From NCBI RefSeq assembly GCF_001584145.1, contig NZ_CP013232.1:5394001-5458000 (forward strand): a stretch of DNA of 64,000 nt, in the 5' to 3' direction. The notes under the pieces are model-generated. The model was not told the origin of the DNA and did no database searches. It was given only the letters and a program-made list of their open reading frames with translations. The translations under genes and the position numbers were made by a program. This DNA comes from Collimonas fungivorans. GTDB lineage: Bacteria > Pseudomonadota > Gammaproteobacteria > Burkholderiales > Burkholderiaceae_D. Below, one piece after another: positions 35,757-45,328 of this stretch (its first letter is position 1; each line of letters starts with the position of its first letter).

Positions 35757-36638
35757 CTATTTCAGCGGCAAGTACAGTTCCGCGACCGCCTCATGCTCCG
35801 GGACCTCCGGGAAGAAGCTCAGCCGCTGGCAATAGATCGGGAAGTCGCGTGCCTCCTCGCCGCTGACCGGAAGCCAGTCGCGATAAAGGTAGAGCGCGGC
35901 GGGCTCCAGATTGTCGGTATTGCCGACCACACGCAGCACCGCGCAGCGTCCGCCAGGGATCTCGCCGGCTTTGATCCGCTCGCCGTTCGCTTCGATCGGT
36001 TGGTCGGTCCCGACACAAAGGTCCACACTATAATCGGCAGGCGACGCAGGACGCCGTTCGGAACGCCAGACGTTGAAAGTCGGACTTGTTTTCGGGTGCA
36101 GGCCAGCGGCCTTGCGCCAGGCGATGAACCGCTGGATGGTGGCGCCGAGCGTGACCGGGTCGCCCCGATGCTCCATGATCGCCACCGGTGTGGATGAAAC
36201 ATTGCGAATCGCCACGTCATTAGTGGTAAAAGTCTTCTGCATGAGCTTGCTCCTAGCGTTGTCGAGAGGCCGGATGGCCGCAAGCCACGGCTCCCAGTCG
36301 GGAGATTTCCGGAATGAGGAAGGCGATTGCCCAAACCGTTGCCGAAAGGCGCGGGAGAAAGCGTCCGGTGCATCGTAGCCGGCTTCCATCGCTATGTCCG
36401 TGACGCTTTGGGCGTCCCTGTAGGCAAGCAAGTATGAAGCGCGCTTCATGCGGGCTAGCTGGATATAGCGGTGCACGGACAACCCGAAGGTTGCCGCGAA
36501 CTGCCGGTGAAAATGATATTTCGAGTAGCATGCGACGCTACTCAGCGCATCCAGGTCCAGATCATCGTCCAGATGCCGGTCGATGTAATCCAGCACCAGC
36601 TGCATCCGGGTATGGTAGTTTTGAAGCGCCGCCTTCAT
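35757..36638 (-). CDS. AraC-family regulator with GyrI-like effector domain
   Basis: The 293-aa reading from the ATG at 36638 is supported by an upstream GGAGG. The N-terminal AraC HTH pair spans about residues 10-105 (HFHRQFAATFGLSVHRY, then DIAMEAGYDAPDAFSRAFR). A GyrI-like/SOUL-type ligand domain follows (about 130-293). This Rob/SoxS-like layout often senses small hydrophobic compounds. The gene lies between tRNA-Arg and its duplicated 3' end, so it may have arrived as part of an islet. Confidence 0.9.
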   Translation of the reverse strand: MKAALQNYHTRMQLVLDYIDRHLDDDLDLDALSSVACYSKYHFHRQFAATFGLSVHRYIQLARMKRASYLLAYRDAQSVTDIAMEAGYDAPDAFSRAFRQRFGQSPSSFRKSPDWEPWLAAIRPLDNARSKLMQKTFTTNDVAIRNVSSTPVAIMEHRGDPVTLGATIQRFIAWRKAAGLHPKTSPTFNVWRSERRPASPADYSVDLCVGTDQPIEANGERIKAGEIPGGRCAVLRVVGNTDNLEPAALYLYRDWLPVSGEEARDFPIYCQRLSFFPEVPEHEAVAELYLPLK

Positions 36639-37274
36639 CGTTCTGTCCTCCGTGGTAACGTCATTTAAACGCACGCAGACATGACTCGCTCGACCGATCT
36701 TGCGGTTTTATCACTAACCATGTGTGCGATTCTGGACATGACATTGACCTTCGCTCTTTTTGCGAATTGTTGGCATTGATGGAAGAAAATCGCTATGCCG
36801 CGCATTTTTTCCTCGTGATATTTTAGGCCTTCGAAGCTAGGCGTCGCTGGTTCGATTCCAGCCAGCCGCACCAGTTTCCCCCATCAAATCAATTACTTGT
36901 GATCGGCAGTCTGTGTTGCATTTCGATGCAATATTTTGCGTGCTTTGGCTTTGCGGCCCACCGATTCTCGTTCCGGTACGCCCTGTCATTAACCATTCGG
37001 CATATTCCTGATTCATCTCGACCATTGTTAAGTATATGTCAATGGTGGGCTGAGCTCGTCGTAAAAAATGCGCTTTGCCCTCTCGCCGCGGCAATGTGCG
37101 TGTGTGCCTCTAGACAATTCGGTTTGCGACGCAGCTTGCCATGTCAGCCCACAGCTCCCAAAAGAGCACGGCCCACGAAATTCGTATATCGAAGCAATCT
37201 TTCGCAGGTGCGCCATGCGGCAGCCTCGTTTGGGAGTGAAATAGGATCATCTGATTGCCATTAAGGAAAATCTC
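36639..37274. other. Intergenic region holding the tRNA-Arg remnant
   Basis: This is 636 bp between the AraC gene and the first chaperone-like gene. Apart from the tRNA 3' remnant at 36823-36877 I see no supported gene. The DNA is less GC-rich than the preceding core region. Confidence 0.5.
36823..36877 (+). repeat. tRNA-Arg 3' remnant (candidate attachment site)
   Basis: Bases 36843-36877 match tRNA-Arg 35473-35507 exactly over 35 bp, from the T arm through CCA and three bases beyond. The preceding 20 bp (AGGCCTTCGAAGCTAGGC) match the anticodon arm with substitutions. This is what integration at a tRNA 3' end leaves behind. Confidence 0.85.
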
Positions 37275-37745
37275 ATGCTCCAGAATTCACCAACCGTAGA
37301 TACCCCATCTTTTGGCTCTCGCCTGAAGCGGACGGCATTGCTGCAAGCGACCGCGGACGTCATGGGACTGAATGCCGAAAGCAAGCAAACATTCGCTCAG
37401 TCCGGCCTGCTTTACAGCGATGGCATCGAGTTCGCGATTCATGTCAAGGACCTGCCTGATGCTGCGCTGCGCATCGTGGCCTCAGCCGCCATGGCCAAGC
37501 CAGACGGTGTCGATCCGAGCGTTTGGCATAACGCCATGTTGCGCGCCAATGCCGGCGCAATGATCGTCGCGGATTGGGGCTTCGCCCTGGACGAAGGCGA
37601 CACCGCCTGTCTGCTGATGAATCTGCCGTCGGCCATGCAAGAACCGGAACTGTTGCGCGCAGCATTGGAAAGCATGCATGACCTGTGCGTGGCAGTGCGT
37701 GCCGGCACCACGAATAATACTGACAGCAAAGAGAGGCTCCAATGA
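37275..37745 (+). CDS. CesT-like type III secretion chaperone (first of pair)
   Basis: This 156-aa acidic protein has the alternating helix-strand layout of small type III chaperones: an N-terminal helix, a strand-loop (SGLLYSDGIEFAIHV), then NAMLRANAGAMIVADWGFALDEGDTACLLMNLP and a C-terminal helix. Such proteins hold effectors unfolded in the cytoplasm before export. The family call is by pattern, not a close match. Its stop overlaps the next start (ATGA), so the pair is coupled; the 592-aa protein follows. Confidence 0.6.
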   Translation: MLQNSPTVDTPSFGSRLKRTALLQATADVMGLNAESKQTFAQSGLLYSDGIEFAIHVKDLPDAALRIVASAAMAKPDGVDPSVWHNAMLRANAGAMIVADWGFALDEGDTACLLMNLPSAMQEPELLRAALESMHDLCVAVRAGTTNNTDSKERLQ

Positions 37746-38200
37746 AATTCGGCAATACGCTGCATCTGACGAAGAGCGGGCAACCCGTGACGCCGCCGGC
37801 TGCATTGCAGGAATTCGAGGCGACCAGGGAAGTATTGGTTCTGGTTGCCGAAGTGATGCTGCTGCTCGGTACAACGAAGGAAGTCGCACGGGAGGTCGCG
37901 CGCACCGGTCGCCTCTTGATCGGCGAGCAGCGTTTATTGCTCGCCTGCGCGCCGGACGATTCGGCACTGATTGCTAGCGCGCTGCTCGACCCGGCCTGGG
38001 CTAATCCGGCAGCACGCAGAGCGCTGCTGCAGGCCAACGCCCAGTTGCTGCTGTCGTCGGGCGTGGTTGCGACGGACGGTTATGGCGGCCCGAGCTTGAT
38101 GCGTCGCTGGCCGCTGGCTCAGCCGCAGCCCGTTGCGCTTGCCCGCTGGTTGCGGGAACTGGCCACGTTTGCGACCGAAATTCAGATGAAACGCCATTAA
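37742..38200 (+). CDS. Second small chaperone-like protein
   Basis: This 152-aa protein starts 4 bp inside the previous gene. It is helix-rich with strand segments (RTGRLLIGEQRLLLACAP, ALLQANAQLLLSSGVVATDG) similar in style to the protein before it. Both precede a large effector-like gene, as heterodimeric or paired chaperones often do. Family assignment is inference. Confidence 0.5.
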   Translation: MKFGNTLHLTKSGQPVTPPAALQEFEATREVLVLVAEVMLLLGTTKEVAREVARTGRLLIGEQRLLLACAPDDSALIASALLDPAWANPAARRALLQANAQLLLSSGVVATDGYGGPSLMRRWPLAQPQPVALARWLRELATFATEIQMKRH

Positions 38201-38274
38201 TCCGACACAACTATTGCAACATCTACGACAACAATCGGTCACGACGATTTTTGACATCTAAAGGGAGATGCATC

Positions 38275-40053
38275 ATGGCAGGAGAAACAGGAGGAATATC
38301 GCGGACGCACTCGATGCCGCACACGATCTCTCCCTCTGATGAAGCTTCAGAGAACAAATCACCATCGACTCGGGCGCGGTCCAGTCTGACCACGAACACA
38401 GCGCTTGAAGGACTGAAACCGAAGCCGGACTCATTGAGTCCCGGTCACACTTCGACTGGGAGTTCGCCTCGCATTCTGAATGCGAACCTGCCGGGACCCT
38501 CAAACCCGGGCGTGAAAAGCCAGAATACCTCCCGTCGCCACAATGAAATCAGAACCGCGACACCGTCCGAGTCTGGCAGTGAAAATGGCAGAACATTTAC
38601 CCCCCCTTCCGGCTCCACCTCTTTGCGTCGCAGCATGGGAGCACCGGTATTCACCCCAAATTCGCCGTTTAACGATATTGCGATCGAAATAGAATTCGCT
38701 CAACCGCCACCGCCTGCATCGAGTTGGAGAGCAATGGCTGCTACACCGTTGAATGCTCTTTCCTCCTTTGGCGGCAACGCATTGTCGTCCCTGAAAAGCG
38801 GTACCGAAAAGATAAAAGGCGGCGCGATCATCGCGTCCAAATTCGCTGGAAAACAAGTGGGTGCGGGCTTGGAGAAAGGCAAGGAATTGAGCGCTGCCGG
38901 CGCCGCAAAAGGAAAGCAGGCCGCCATTTTCGTGGGCAGTCAAGCCGGCCAGGTGGGCACAAGCGTCGCCTCGGGGTTGGGAGTCATGGGCATCGAAAAG
39001 AAATTTGCCGGCGCCACCGCCGGCCACCTGATCCATCAAACGGTTGCGGTCGGCGTTCCGACTTTTCTTCGGGAATGCATGAATGAAGTATTGTTTGCCG
39101 GACTGCGCCAGATTCCCCACGAGCATGCGGTGGCCTTGCAGATCGTCTCGGGCACGGTGTCGCTTTGCCTGCACCGTGTGCGCCAGTACCGCGAACAACG
39201 CAGCCCGGAAACCGCGGCGCGCGGATTTCACAACCTCAGCGCCGAGCAATGGGCCGCGCTGCCAGCTGAAGACCAGCAGACGAAAATGGCGCAGCAGCGC
39301 CGCTATTCCGATGCCGTCACCACACTGGCCACCGGCGGCATACTTGCCAACATTGCTTTAGGCGTCGCCGGCCCTCACATCGGGCAGCCTGAACTTGCCG
39401 CGAAGCTGGTAGCGTCCGATATCAAGGTGTTGGCTTACGCAGGAGCGCGCGATACCATACAGGCCACATTCCGCATGGTAGGCACGGAAGCCGACACCAA
39501 TGGCGGCGTCAGCGGAACGCATATGGACGTTTCGGGCGAGTTCTACGCAAAAGTAAATATTGCAGCCAACTATGCCTTCAGTGCTTTTGTGCCGGCAGCC
39601 TTGAGCGACGCCAGGCTGACCCTCGCCGGACAACACTCCCCGCTCGGCAAACACGAAGCAATGAACGTCGTTTATCACTCGTCGGCAGTCAAGGCGGCCA
39701 TCAATACGGTGCTGGAAACCGCGGACTGGACCAACGTAACCGAGCAGGAAGCCAAGGAAGCCGGCACCAGTCAAAAATTCGATCCTGCATGGAAAGGAAA
39801 GCGCCAGGATTACATGAGCGTACTCGATAAATCCATCGCTCGCACGGCGGCCATCAACAGCAATATAGCCGCCAGCAATGTGCTGTCCGTCATCGGTGAA
39901 CGGGTGGGGTTGTCGCCGGCGGCGACATCGCTGCTCTCCAACGGCGGCTCAGGCGCCATGGCCGGCCTGAGTTACAAGGTGATTGGCGGAACATGGCAGG
40001 CCGAAGGCGCCGTGCGCACGGAAAAGGATAGCCGCCCTGAGACAGCCGGTTGA
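38275..40053 (+). CDS. Candidate type III effector/translocator (592 aa)
   Basis: From the ATG at 38275, behind GGGAG, the protein has 592 aa; a longer frame starts at 38251. There is no signal peptide. The first 140 residues are Ser/Thr/Pro/Asn-rich and probably disordered, typical of type III export signals. The rest is Ala/Gly-rich and helical with amphipathic or membrane-seeking stretches (QAAIFVGSQAGQVGTSVASG, TTLATGGILANIALGVAG). It follows two chaperone-like genes. I recognise no effector family, so its role as effector or translocator is inference. Confidence 0.55.
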   Translation: MAGETGGISRTHSMPHTISPSDEASENKSPSTRARSSLTTNTALEGLKPKPDSLSPGHTSTGSSPRILNANLPGPSNPGVKSQNTSRRHNEIRTATPSESGSENGRTFTPPSGSTSLRRSMGAPVFTPNSPFNDIAIEIEFAQPPPPASSWRAMAATPLNALSSFGGNALSSLKSGTEKIKGGAIIASKFAGKQVGAGLEKGKELSAAGAAKGKQAAIFVGSQAGQVGTSVASGLGVMGIEKKFAGATAGHLIHQTVAVGVPTFLRECMNEVLFAGLRQIPHEHAVALQIVSGTVSLCLHRVRQYREQRSPETAARGFHNLSAEQWAALPAEDQQTKMAQQRRYSDAVTTLATGGILANIALGVAGPHIGQPELAAKLVASDIKVLAYAGARDTIQATFRMVGTEADTNGGVSGTHMDVSGEFYAKVNIAANYAFSAFVPAALSDARLTLAGQHSPLGKHEAMNVVYHSSAVKAAINTVLETADWTNVTEQEAKEAGTSQKFDPAWKGKRQDYMSVLDKSIARTAAINSNIAASNVLSVIGERVGLSPAATSLLSNGGSGAMAGLSYKVIGGTWQAEGAVRTEKDSRPETAG

Positions 40054-40125
40054 CGCCTCGGACGGCTGTAGCTGAAAACGGAACAGTTGGAGGAGCGTCA
40101 AATTCTGTTTAATGCGTTATCAAAT

Positions 40126-40165
40126 GAAAAAAAAATGGTGAAAGTGAATGATTCACTTTCACCAT
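40126..40165 (-). terminator. Rho-independent terminator of the autotransporter gene
   Basis: A perfect 15-bp inverted repeat (ATGGTGAAAGTGAAT, 1-nt centre) is followed on the minus strand by a run of nine T. It is 88 bp past the autotransporter stop. Confidence 0.85.
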
Positions 40166-40252
40166 CATGCATCCTCATTACGGCACATTAAACCACCTGA
40201 AAATCACCCGTTCCGCGCCGGCATGAAGAGACGCAAGGCATTGTCGCCATGC

Positions 40253-43200
40253 TTACCAGCTCCAGCGCATGCCGGCATCCGCCATCACCGTGCGCTGTTG
40301 CGCTCCACCGAGGTTGGTGGTGTAGGTTGCAGTCACAAACGCACTGGTCGACTTGTTGATCGTGGCGACCAGGCCGGCGTTGAGCTGGCCCGCCGTCTGA
40401 TTCGACCCGTTCGAAATCACTGTAGTGCCGTCAAAGGTGGTGCTGTCATGAGAACCGAAACTGCGCAGCAGGTTCAGGCGCAGATATGGCTGCCAAATTG
40501 CTGCCGATGTTTCAAAACGGCTTTTCAAGCGCACGCCGAGGCGGGCCAGGAAGGCATTGCCATTGTTGAAACCCACTGCCGACACACCGTCATTCAAGTC
40601 ATTCAGCGACAGGTTTTGCCAGATCACTTGCGCCTGAGGCTCGATGGTCACGTCCGCCCCCAGTGGCATTGGCAGGCCGCCCTCGATGGATCCGACGAGT
40701 GCGCTGCCGTGCGTGTGTGCGCCCACGCCGTCGTGCGAGCGCGGATCCGCCGACAGTGAACTTCCCATCAGCACGGCATCCGTGTACCAGCCGATCGGGC
40801 CGATGTGGGTCCAGTAGCCGCCCAGGCTGTATGCATCGATAGCCAGATTGCCGACATCCAGATTCTGCACCGCCATCGCAAAACCGTTGACCTTGCCAGT
40901 GGCATGCGCAAAGCCTGCAAACAGACCGTAATGATTGCGTTGGCCGCTGGCGCCGGTATCGGCATAGATGTCGTGGCCGACCTGTATTCCCGTCATCGAA
41001 CCGTCGAATTGCGGCGAGACAGTACCATCCTGGCGTTGCTTGGTGCGGCTGCCCCAGATACGGCCCCAGGCCGCCGGCAGATCGCCGTTCTCGGTCAACA
41101 GCGATTGCTCCCCTTGCCTGTCATGGAAATTATCGAGTTGCTGGATATTGACTTGCCGGGCGACGCTGGCAACTTCCGTATAGATGGGGACTTCGGGACG
41201 ATACAGCGGAATTGCTCCGGAGCCGGCCGTTGGCGCCGGGTCTGCCGGAGTAACCGGTGGCGTGGTCGGCGGCACAGTCGGAGGCGTACCTGTAGGCATG
41301 CTTGGAGGCAAAACTACGGGCGGGGTAGGCGTTTGCACTACGGTGTTGCGCAGATACCAGTTTTCCGAGGTGCCGCTGGTCACGCCGCCTTTGGCAAGAT
41401 AGTAAGAATAGGCGCCAGCCTTGACCGGCGCCGCAAGTGCAAATGCGTCTGCCGTGGTCGTCGCGCCGTTCACGGTCTGCACCACTTCAATGCCATCGGC
41501 GACGATGGCCGCGCCAGGACCACCGACATTCGTGATGCGCAAGCTGGACGAACCGCTGGCGGCGCCGCCGTTGATCACTAACCGGTCCGATGCCGCACCG
41601 TCACCTGCGAGGAAGGTGTTGAGGGCGATGCTGCCCTTTTGGCCGACATAGTTGCCGACAACGTTGAGCCGGTTGCCAATCCCTTGGCCGCCGATTTGCA
41701 GCAGGCCGGCGTTGGTCAATGGCCCGTTGATCGTAAAGCTGCCGTTGCCCGAGCCGGCAAATTGAGGCAAAGCATTGGCCACCGCAATGGTGCCGTTGTT
41801 GGTTACCGATCCTGTGACGCTGCCGTAGCCGCCGAGCGTGGCGCCTGAAGCGACGGTCGTATTGCCGCCGCCGGACAATGCCGCCGCTGCGTGCGTCGCG
41901 TCGCCCACTGCCAGCGTTCCGGCTGCGACCATCGTTCCTCCGCTGTAGGGATTGTCCGTATTCAGCACGGTCATGCCGGCGCCGGCCTGCATGACAGAGC
42001 CGGTACCGGAAATCGTACCGGGGAAAGTCACGTCGTCGGAACGATTGAAGACCAGCGTACCGTTGTTGGCAACATCGCCCACGATGCTGCCGGTCGTGCC
42101 GCCGTTGCCTAGTTGCAGCGTACCGGCCGAAATCGTCGTGCCGCCGGTATAGGTGCTGTTCCCGGTTAACACCGTGGCGCCGCTGCCGGCCTGGTTGACC
42201 GAGCCCGTGCCTGAGATCGTCCCGGGAAACAGCAGCGTGTCGGCGCGGTTAAAGACAAGAGAGGCATTATTGACGACATCGCCGACAATGCTGCCGGTCG
42301 TGCCGCCGTTACCCAGCTGTAGCGTACCGGCCGCAATCGTCGTGCCGCCGGTATAGGTATTGCTTCCCGCAAGGGTCAGACTGCCGGCGCCCACCTTGTT
42401 GAAGCTACCGGAACCAGTCATGCCTTGCGTCAGCGTGGAGGCAAATCCTTGCGTGTCGATGGTGCCGCCCGGCGCATTGATGGTTACCGCACGCGTACTG
42501 GCGAGATCGAAATTCTGCAGAAGCTGAAGCGTGCCGCCGTTGAATGTCAGACTGCCGGTGTTTGCACCGAGTGCGTTGTCGGCGCCAGCGGCAACGGTGC
42601 CGCCGGTAAGCGTAGTGCCGCCGGAATATGTATTGCCGCCGGAAGCTGTCGGCGCCAGCACCAGCGTGCCGCCCTGGGTCTTTTCGACTGCGCCGGTGCC
42701 TGAAATGAGGCCGGCATAAGTGCCGTTGTCGGGCTGCACAAAGCGCACCAAGCCATTGTCAATGACGCTGGACGGCAGACTCTGCGCCCGCGCTTCAAGC
42801 GTGCCGGCCGCATCGACGGTCATCTTGCCGGTATACGCACTGTTGTTGCCGGTGAGCGCCAGCGTCCCTTGTTGAACCTCCGCGACAGTTGCCCCCGTGA
42901 TGGTGCCGGTCAGCGTCCAGGTTCCCGTATCGTTTTTGATAAGCGACGAAAAATTGCTCATGTTGCCGGACAGGGACGAACTTCCGGCGCCGCTCAGGAA
43001 GATAGTGTTATTGCCGCCGCCGCCATTGAAGTTGCCAGTAATGACCGATCCCGTATAGAGCCGCAAGGTATCATCGCCACCCGCAAAAACGAGGTTGCCG
43101 ATGACCTGTCCTTTATTGGTAAAGTCGACCGCACCGTTCCCCGATGCGCCGATCACATTGCCTGGCGCCTGGATGATCCCGGTGGCATTATTGACGATCG

Positions 43201-43735
43201 TGTTCAGGCCATTCGTATTCTGGAACCAGATGGCGGCGGCGTTATCTGCCTTGATCGTGCCATTGTTGGTGATGACATTGCCGCTGCCTTGCAGATTGAC
43301 GGCTTCCGCACTGCCTTGGGGGCCGGTCGCGAGGACTTGGCCTCCTTGATCGACTGTCAATGTGCCGTTGTTGCGGAATTCGACCGTGTTGGCGCCGGTG
43401 TTGTACAAGCCACTGTTGCCAACCCCCTTGGCGCTCACCGTAGCGCCGTTCTGGACCGTGACGTTCGCATTGTCGCGCAGGCTGATGGCATTGGCATCGC
43501 CGACCGCGAGCTGGCTCCCTGTACCGATCGTGACGGTTCGGCCATTCTCGGCTGCCACATTGCCGGCCCCCACTGTCGTCACCCAGGGATTGGGCGCGCT
43601 GGCATCGCAGGTCGTGATTTGTCCAGCGGTGTTGCAGGCTGCGTAGGCTGTTCCGGGCACCACACTCAGCGCGGGTATTAGCACAAGTGAGGAGGCTGCA
43701 GAAAGAACCAGGCGGTAGCGAACAGGATGAGTCAT
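40253..43735 (-). CDS. Autotransporter (type Va) adhesin-like protein
   Basis: From the ATG at 43735 (MTHPVRYRL) the protein has 1160 aa; an ATG at 43762 would add nine residues. It has a signal peptide ending TAYAA, a beta-helical passenger with autotransporter-associated repeats (TYTGGTTISAGTLQLGNG type), a Pro/Thr-rich linker (about residues 830-865, PTPPVVLPPSMPTGTPPT) and a C-terminal beta-barrel of about 270 residues ending in Trp. The passenger should be displayed at the cell surface. Two passenger units of about 207 bp (around 41940-42370) are nearly identical in DNA. A second, wrecked N-terminus is at 51257. Confidence 0.92.
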   Translation of the reverse strand: MTHPVRYRLVLSAASSLVLIPALSVVPGTAYAACNTAGQITTCDASAPNPWVTTVGAGNVAAENGRTVTIGTGSQLAVGDANAISLRDNANVTVQNGATVSAKGVGNSGLYNTGANTVEFRNNGTLTVDQGGQVLATGPQGSAEAVNLQGSGNVITNNGTIKADNAAAIWFQNTNGLNTIVNNATGIIQAPGNVIGASGNGAVDFTNKGQVIGNLVFAGGDDTLRLYTGSVITGNFNGGGGNNTIFLSGAGSSSLSGNMSNFSSLIKNDTGTWTLTGTITGATVAEVQQGTLALTGNNSAYTGKMTVDAAGTLEARAQSLPSSVIDNGLVRFVQPDNGTYAGLISGTGAVEKTQGGTLVLAPTASGGNTYSGGTTLTGGTVAAGADNALGANTGSLTFNGGTLQLLQNFDLASTRAVTINAPGGTIDTQGFASTLTQGMTGSGSFNKVGAGSLTLAGSNTYTGGTTIAAGTLQLGNGGTTGSIVGDVVNNASLVFNRADTLLFPGTISGTGSVNQAGSGATVLTGNSTYTGGTTISAGTLQLGNGGTTGSIVGDVANNGTLVFNRSDDVTFPGTISGTGSVMQAGAGMTVLNTDNPYSGGTMVAAGTLAVGDATHAAAALSGGGNTTVASGATLGGYGSVTGSVTNNGTIAVANALPQFAGSGNGSFTINGPLTNAGLLQIGGQGIGNRLNVVGNYVGQKGSIALNTFLAGDGAASDRLVINGGAASGSSSLRITNVGGPGAAIVADGIEVVQTVNGATTTADAFALAAPVKAGAYSYYLAKGGVTSGTSENWYLRNTVVQTPTPPVVLPPSMPTGTPPTVPPTTPPVTPADPAPTAGSGAIPLYRPEVPIYTEVASVARQVNIQQLDNFHDRQGEQSLLTENGDLPAAWGRIWGSRTKQRQDGTVSPQFDGSMTGIQVGHDIYADTGASGQRNHYGLFAGFAHATGKVNGFAMAVQNLDVGNLAIDAYSLGGYWTHIGPIGWYTDAVLMGSSLSADPRSHDGVGAHTHGSALVGSIEGGLPMPLGADVTIEPQAQVIWQNLSLNDLNDGVSAVGFNNGNAFLARLGVRLKSRFETSAAIWQPYLRLNLLRSFGSHDSTTFDGTTVISNGSNQTAGQLNAGLVATINKSTSAFVTATYTTNLGGAQQRTVMADAGMRWSW
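41940..42370 (-). repeat. Near-identical 207-bp passenger repeats in the autotransporter
   Basis: Two or more tandem units encode the shared segments GTLQLGNGGTTGSIVGDV and FPGTISGTGSV with almost the same nucleotides. They indicate recent internal duplication and can recombine to shorten or lengthen the passenger. Confidence 0.7.
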
Positions 43736-44138
43736 TTTTATTGCCGTTTGAATTTTTAACATTTTTATTTATAGCTCCCAATTGAAAAATTAACAATACA
43801 ATATGATATTTAACATTTGAATTCTCAAAATCCGTAAAAAATACCTTTGAGTTGGATTTTTATTTAACAATCTATTGTCCAAGATTACATTGCCCAAAGG
43901 CAATGTGTAACAATATTTGACATTTGCGTACGACAAAAAACAACATATGCCGTCATCGGCATAGGCTGCGCAAATAGCGCGGCGGAGCCTCAAGACCCCT
44001 GTTATTTTTTTGCTCCATGGGAGGCTCTGATCAGAGAAGCAATCGCAGCGCAGATGTTCCTATAGGAAGGCGCCTGGTAATTGCGGATACGCGCGGTCAA
44101 GCTGAAGGCGCTGGGGGAATCCGGCCAGGTGCGGCTGG
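43736..44138. other. AT-rich intergenic region upstream of the autotransporter
   Basis: This is 403 bp without a supported gene. The half next to the autotransporter is strongly AT-rich (43740-43900) and should hold its promoter. The other half is GC-richer and featureless to me. Confidence 0.5.
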
Positions 44139-44753
44139 CTATTCGCTGCGGGCTTTTGTTTCCGCACAGTTCACTTGAATAATCACAGCCATCTCTATGA
44201 GTCGATAAAAATAGAAACGTATCTTTTCCACGTCGTCGTTCAGTAACTCAGCCAACGCCGAGGCGCTCACGCCAACTATCAGCTGCTGAACGGTGCGGTC
44301 CAGGAATCGCTGCAGCACGTAATTGTCCATCGCATAGTCATTCCGATTTAAGCGAAAGCAAATGTCTGCATGCGGCAGCAGTCTTTTCATACCGCGATGA
44401 TGAAAAACGGAAAGCAGCGGTTTTTGAGATGGCACTTCCTGGCGAGAAGATATATTGCCCAATTCATTCAGACCCAAATGAAAATCCCTGCGCAGCGGCG
44501 TGGCATCCATCGGCAGATAGCGAAACGTCCCGCCAGCGGAGAGGCACAACCTGGCTACCACAGCCTTGGCCAGCTCCGGATCACCGATGCCGTCTGCATT
44601 TATTAGCAGCGCGGTTAATACTCCCTCTGAAACGTGCAAATGATATTGACTGCCGTCGCCTAAATCGACATGAATCACGCCGGAACGATATTTTCCAACG
44701 CTGCTAAGTACGGCATACAACGAAAAATCCGACAGTCGACCCCAGATTGCCAT
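44139..44753 (-). CDS. DUF4388/PATAN-like hypothetical protein
   Basis: From the ATG at 44753, preceded by GGAG at five bases, the protein has 204 aa. The N-terminal half (YAVLSSVGKYRSGVIHVDLG, then HVSEGVLTALLINADG and GGTFRYLP) matches the outline of DUF4388/PATAN domains, which occur in bacterial signalling proteins. The C-terminal half is a helical segment that may form a winged helix (ASALAELLNDDVEKIRFYFYRL). The call is inference from pattern. It may belong to regulation of the island. Confidence 0.5.
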   Translation of the reverse strand: MAIWGRLSDFSLYAVLSSVGKYRSGVIHVDLGDGSQYHLHVSEGVLTALLINADGIGDPELAKAVVARLCLSAGGTFRYLPMDATPLRRDFHLGLNELGNISSRQEVPSQKPLLSVFHHRGMKRLLPHADICFRLNRNDYAMDNYVLQRFLDRTVQQLIVGVSASALAELLNDDVEKIRFYFYRLIEMAVIIQVNCAETKARSE

Positions 44754-44759
44754 CCACAC

Positions 44760-45328
44760 TCCGAAAATGGAAATACTTGCCGGCGCAATAGGTCCAAAGA
44801 TAAATTTTGCTTAGAATTTTTTTACAAGCAACGATTGAATCTGTACGGAAAACATGAGTCCTCCCTTGGATTGGCATTGATGGTCGCAGGCGCAGTATGT
44901 TTTTGGCAATAATCAGCAGGCTCCCCAGCCCGCCAAATACATCAAGCGATATTATTATTGTCAAATAGAAATGGTAATCAAACTTAGAAAGTGGGCATAT
45001 CAGGAAATCGCCATCTTCATGTAAGGACAACAGTAGCCATAGTCAGGAATTCCTTACTCATCAATCTTGATGGCATTGATGCGTAAATAATCGCCTGCTG
45101 CAATACCCGGTCCCTGAAGAGATTTATGGCACGAGCACGAACCTCGGCATAACCATGCGGGCGAAGCGCTAGTGAACTGTAACGATCCACTGGCACTGCC
45201 GATGGGATAGAGAAATTTGGTTGGGGACGATAAGAATGCCCCTGCGTTGCAAGCCGCCTTCCATCCACGGCAAAGCCGGATTCTGAAAATCAGAACACGC
45301 AGCAGTGCAATGCAGGTCCGGCCGGCGC
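44760..45328. other. Intergenic region, no supported gene
   Basis: This is 569 bp between two minus-strand genes. Short open frames are present but lack ribosome sites and look like none of their neighbours. Part of it may be degraded coding DNA; I cannot name a source. Confidence 0.4.

Noticed and set aside
35757..36638. AraC gene as part of the type III regulatory circuit (HrpB/HrpX-like)
   Set aside because: HrpB/HrpX proteins have a C-terminal AraC domain, while here it is N-terminal with a GyrI-like domain, so it is a Rob-like regulator.
41940..42370. Possible insertion sequence or CRISPR from repeated DNA
   Set aside because: The repeats are in-frame passenger units of the autotransporter, with no terminal inverted repeats or transposase.
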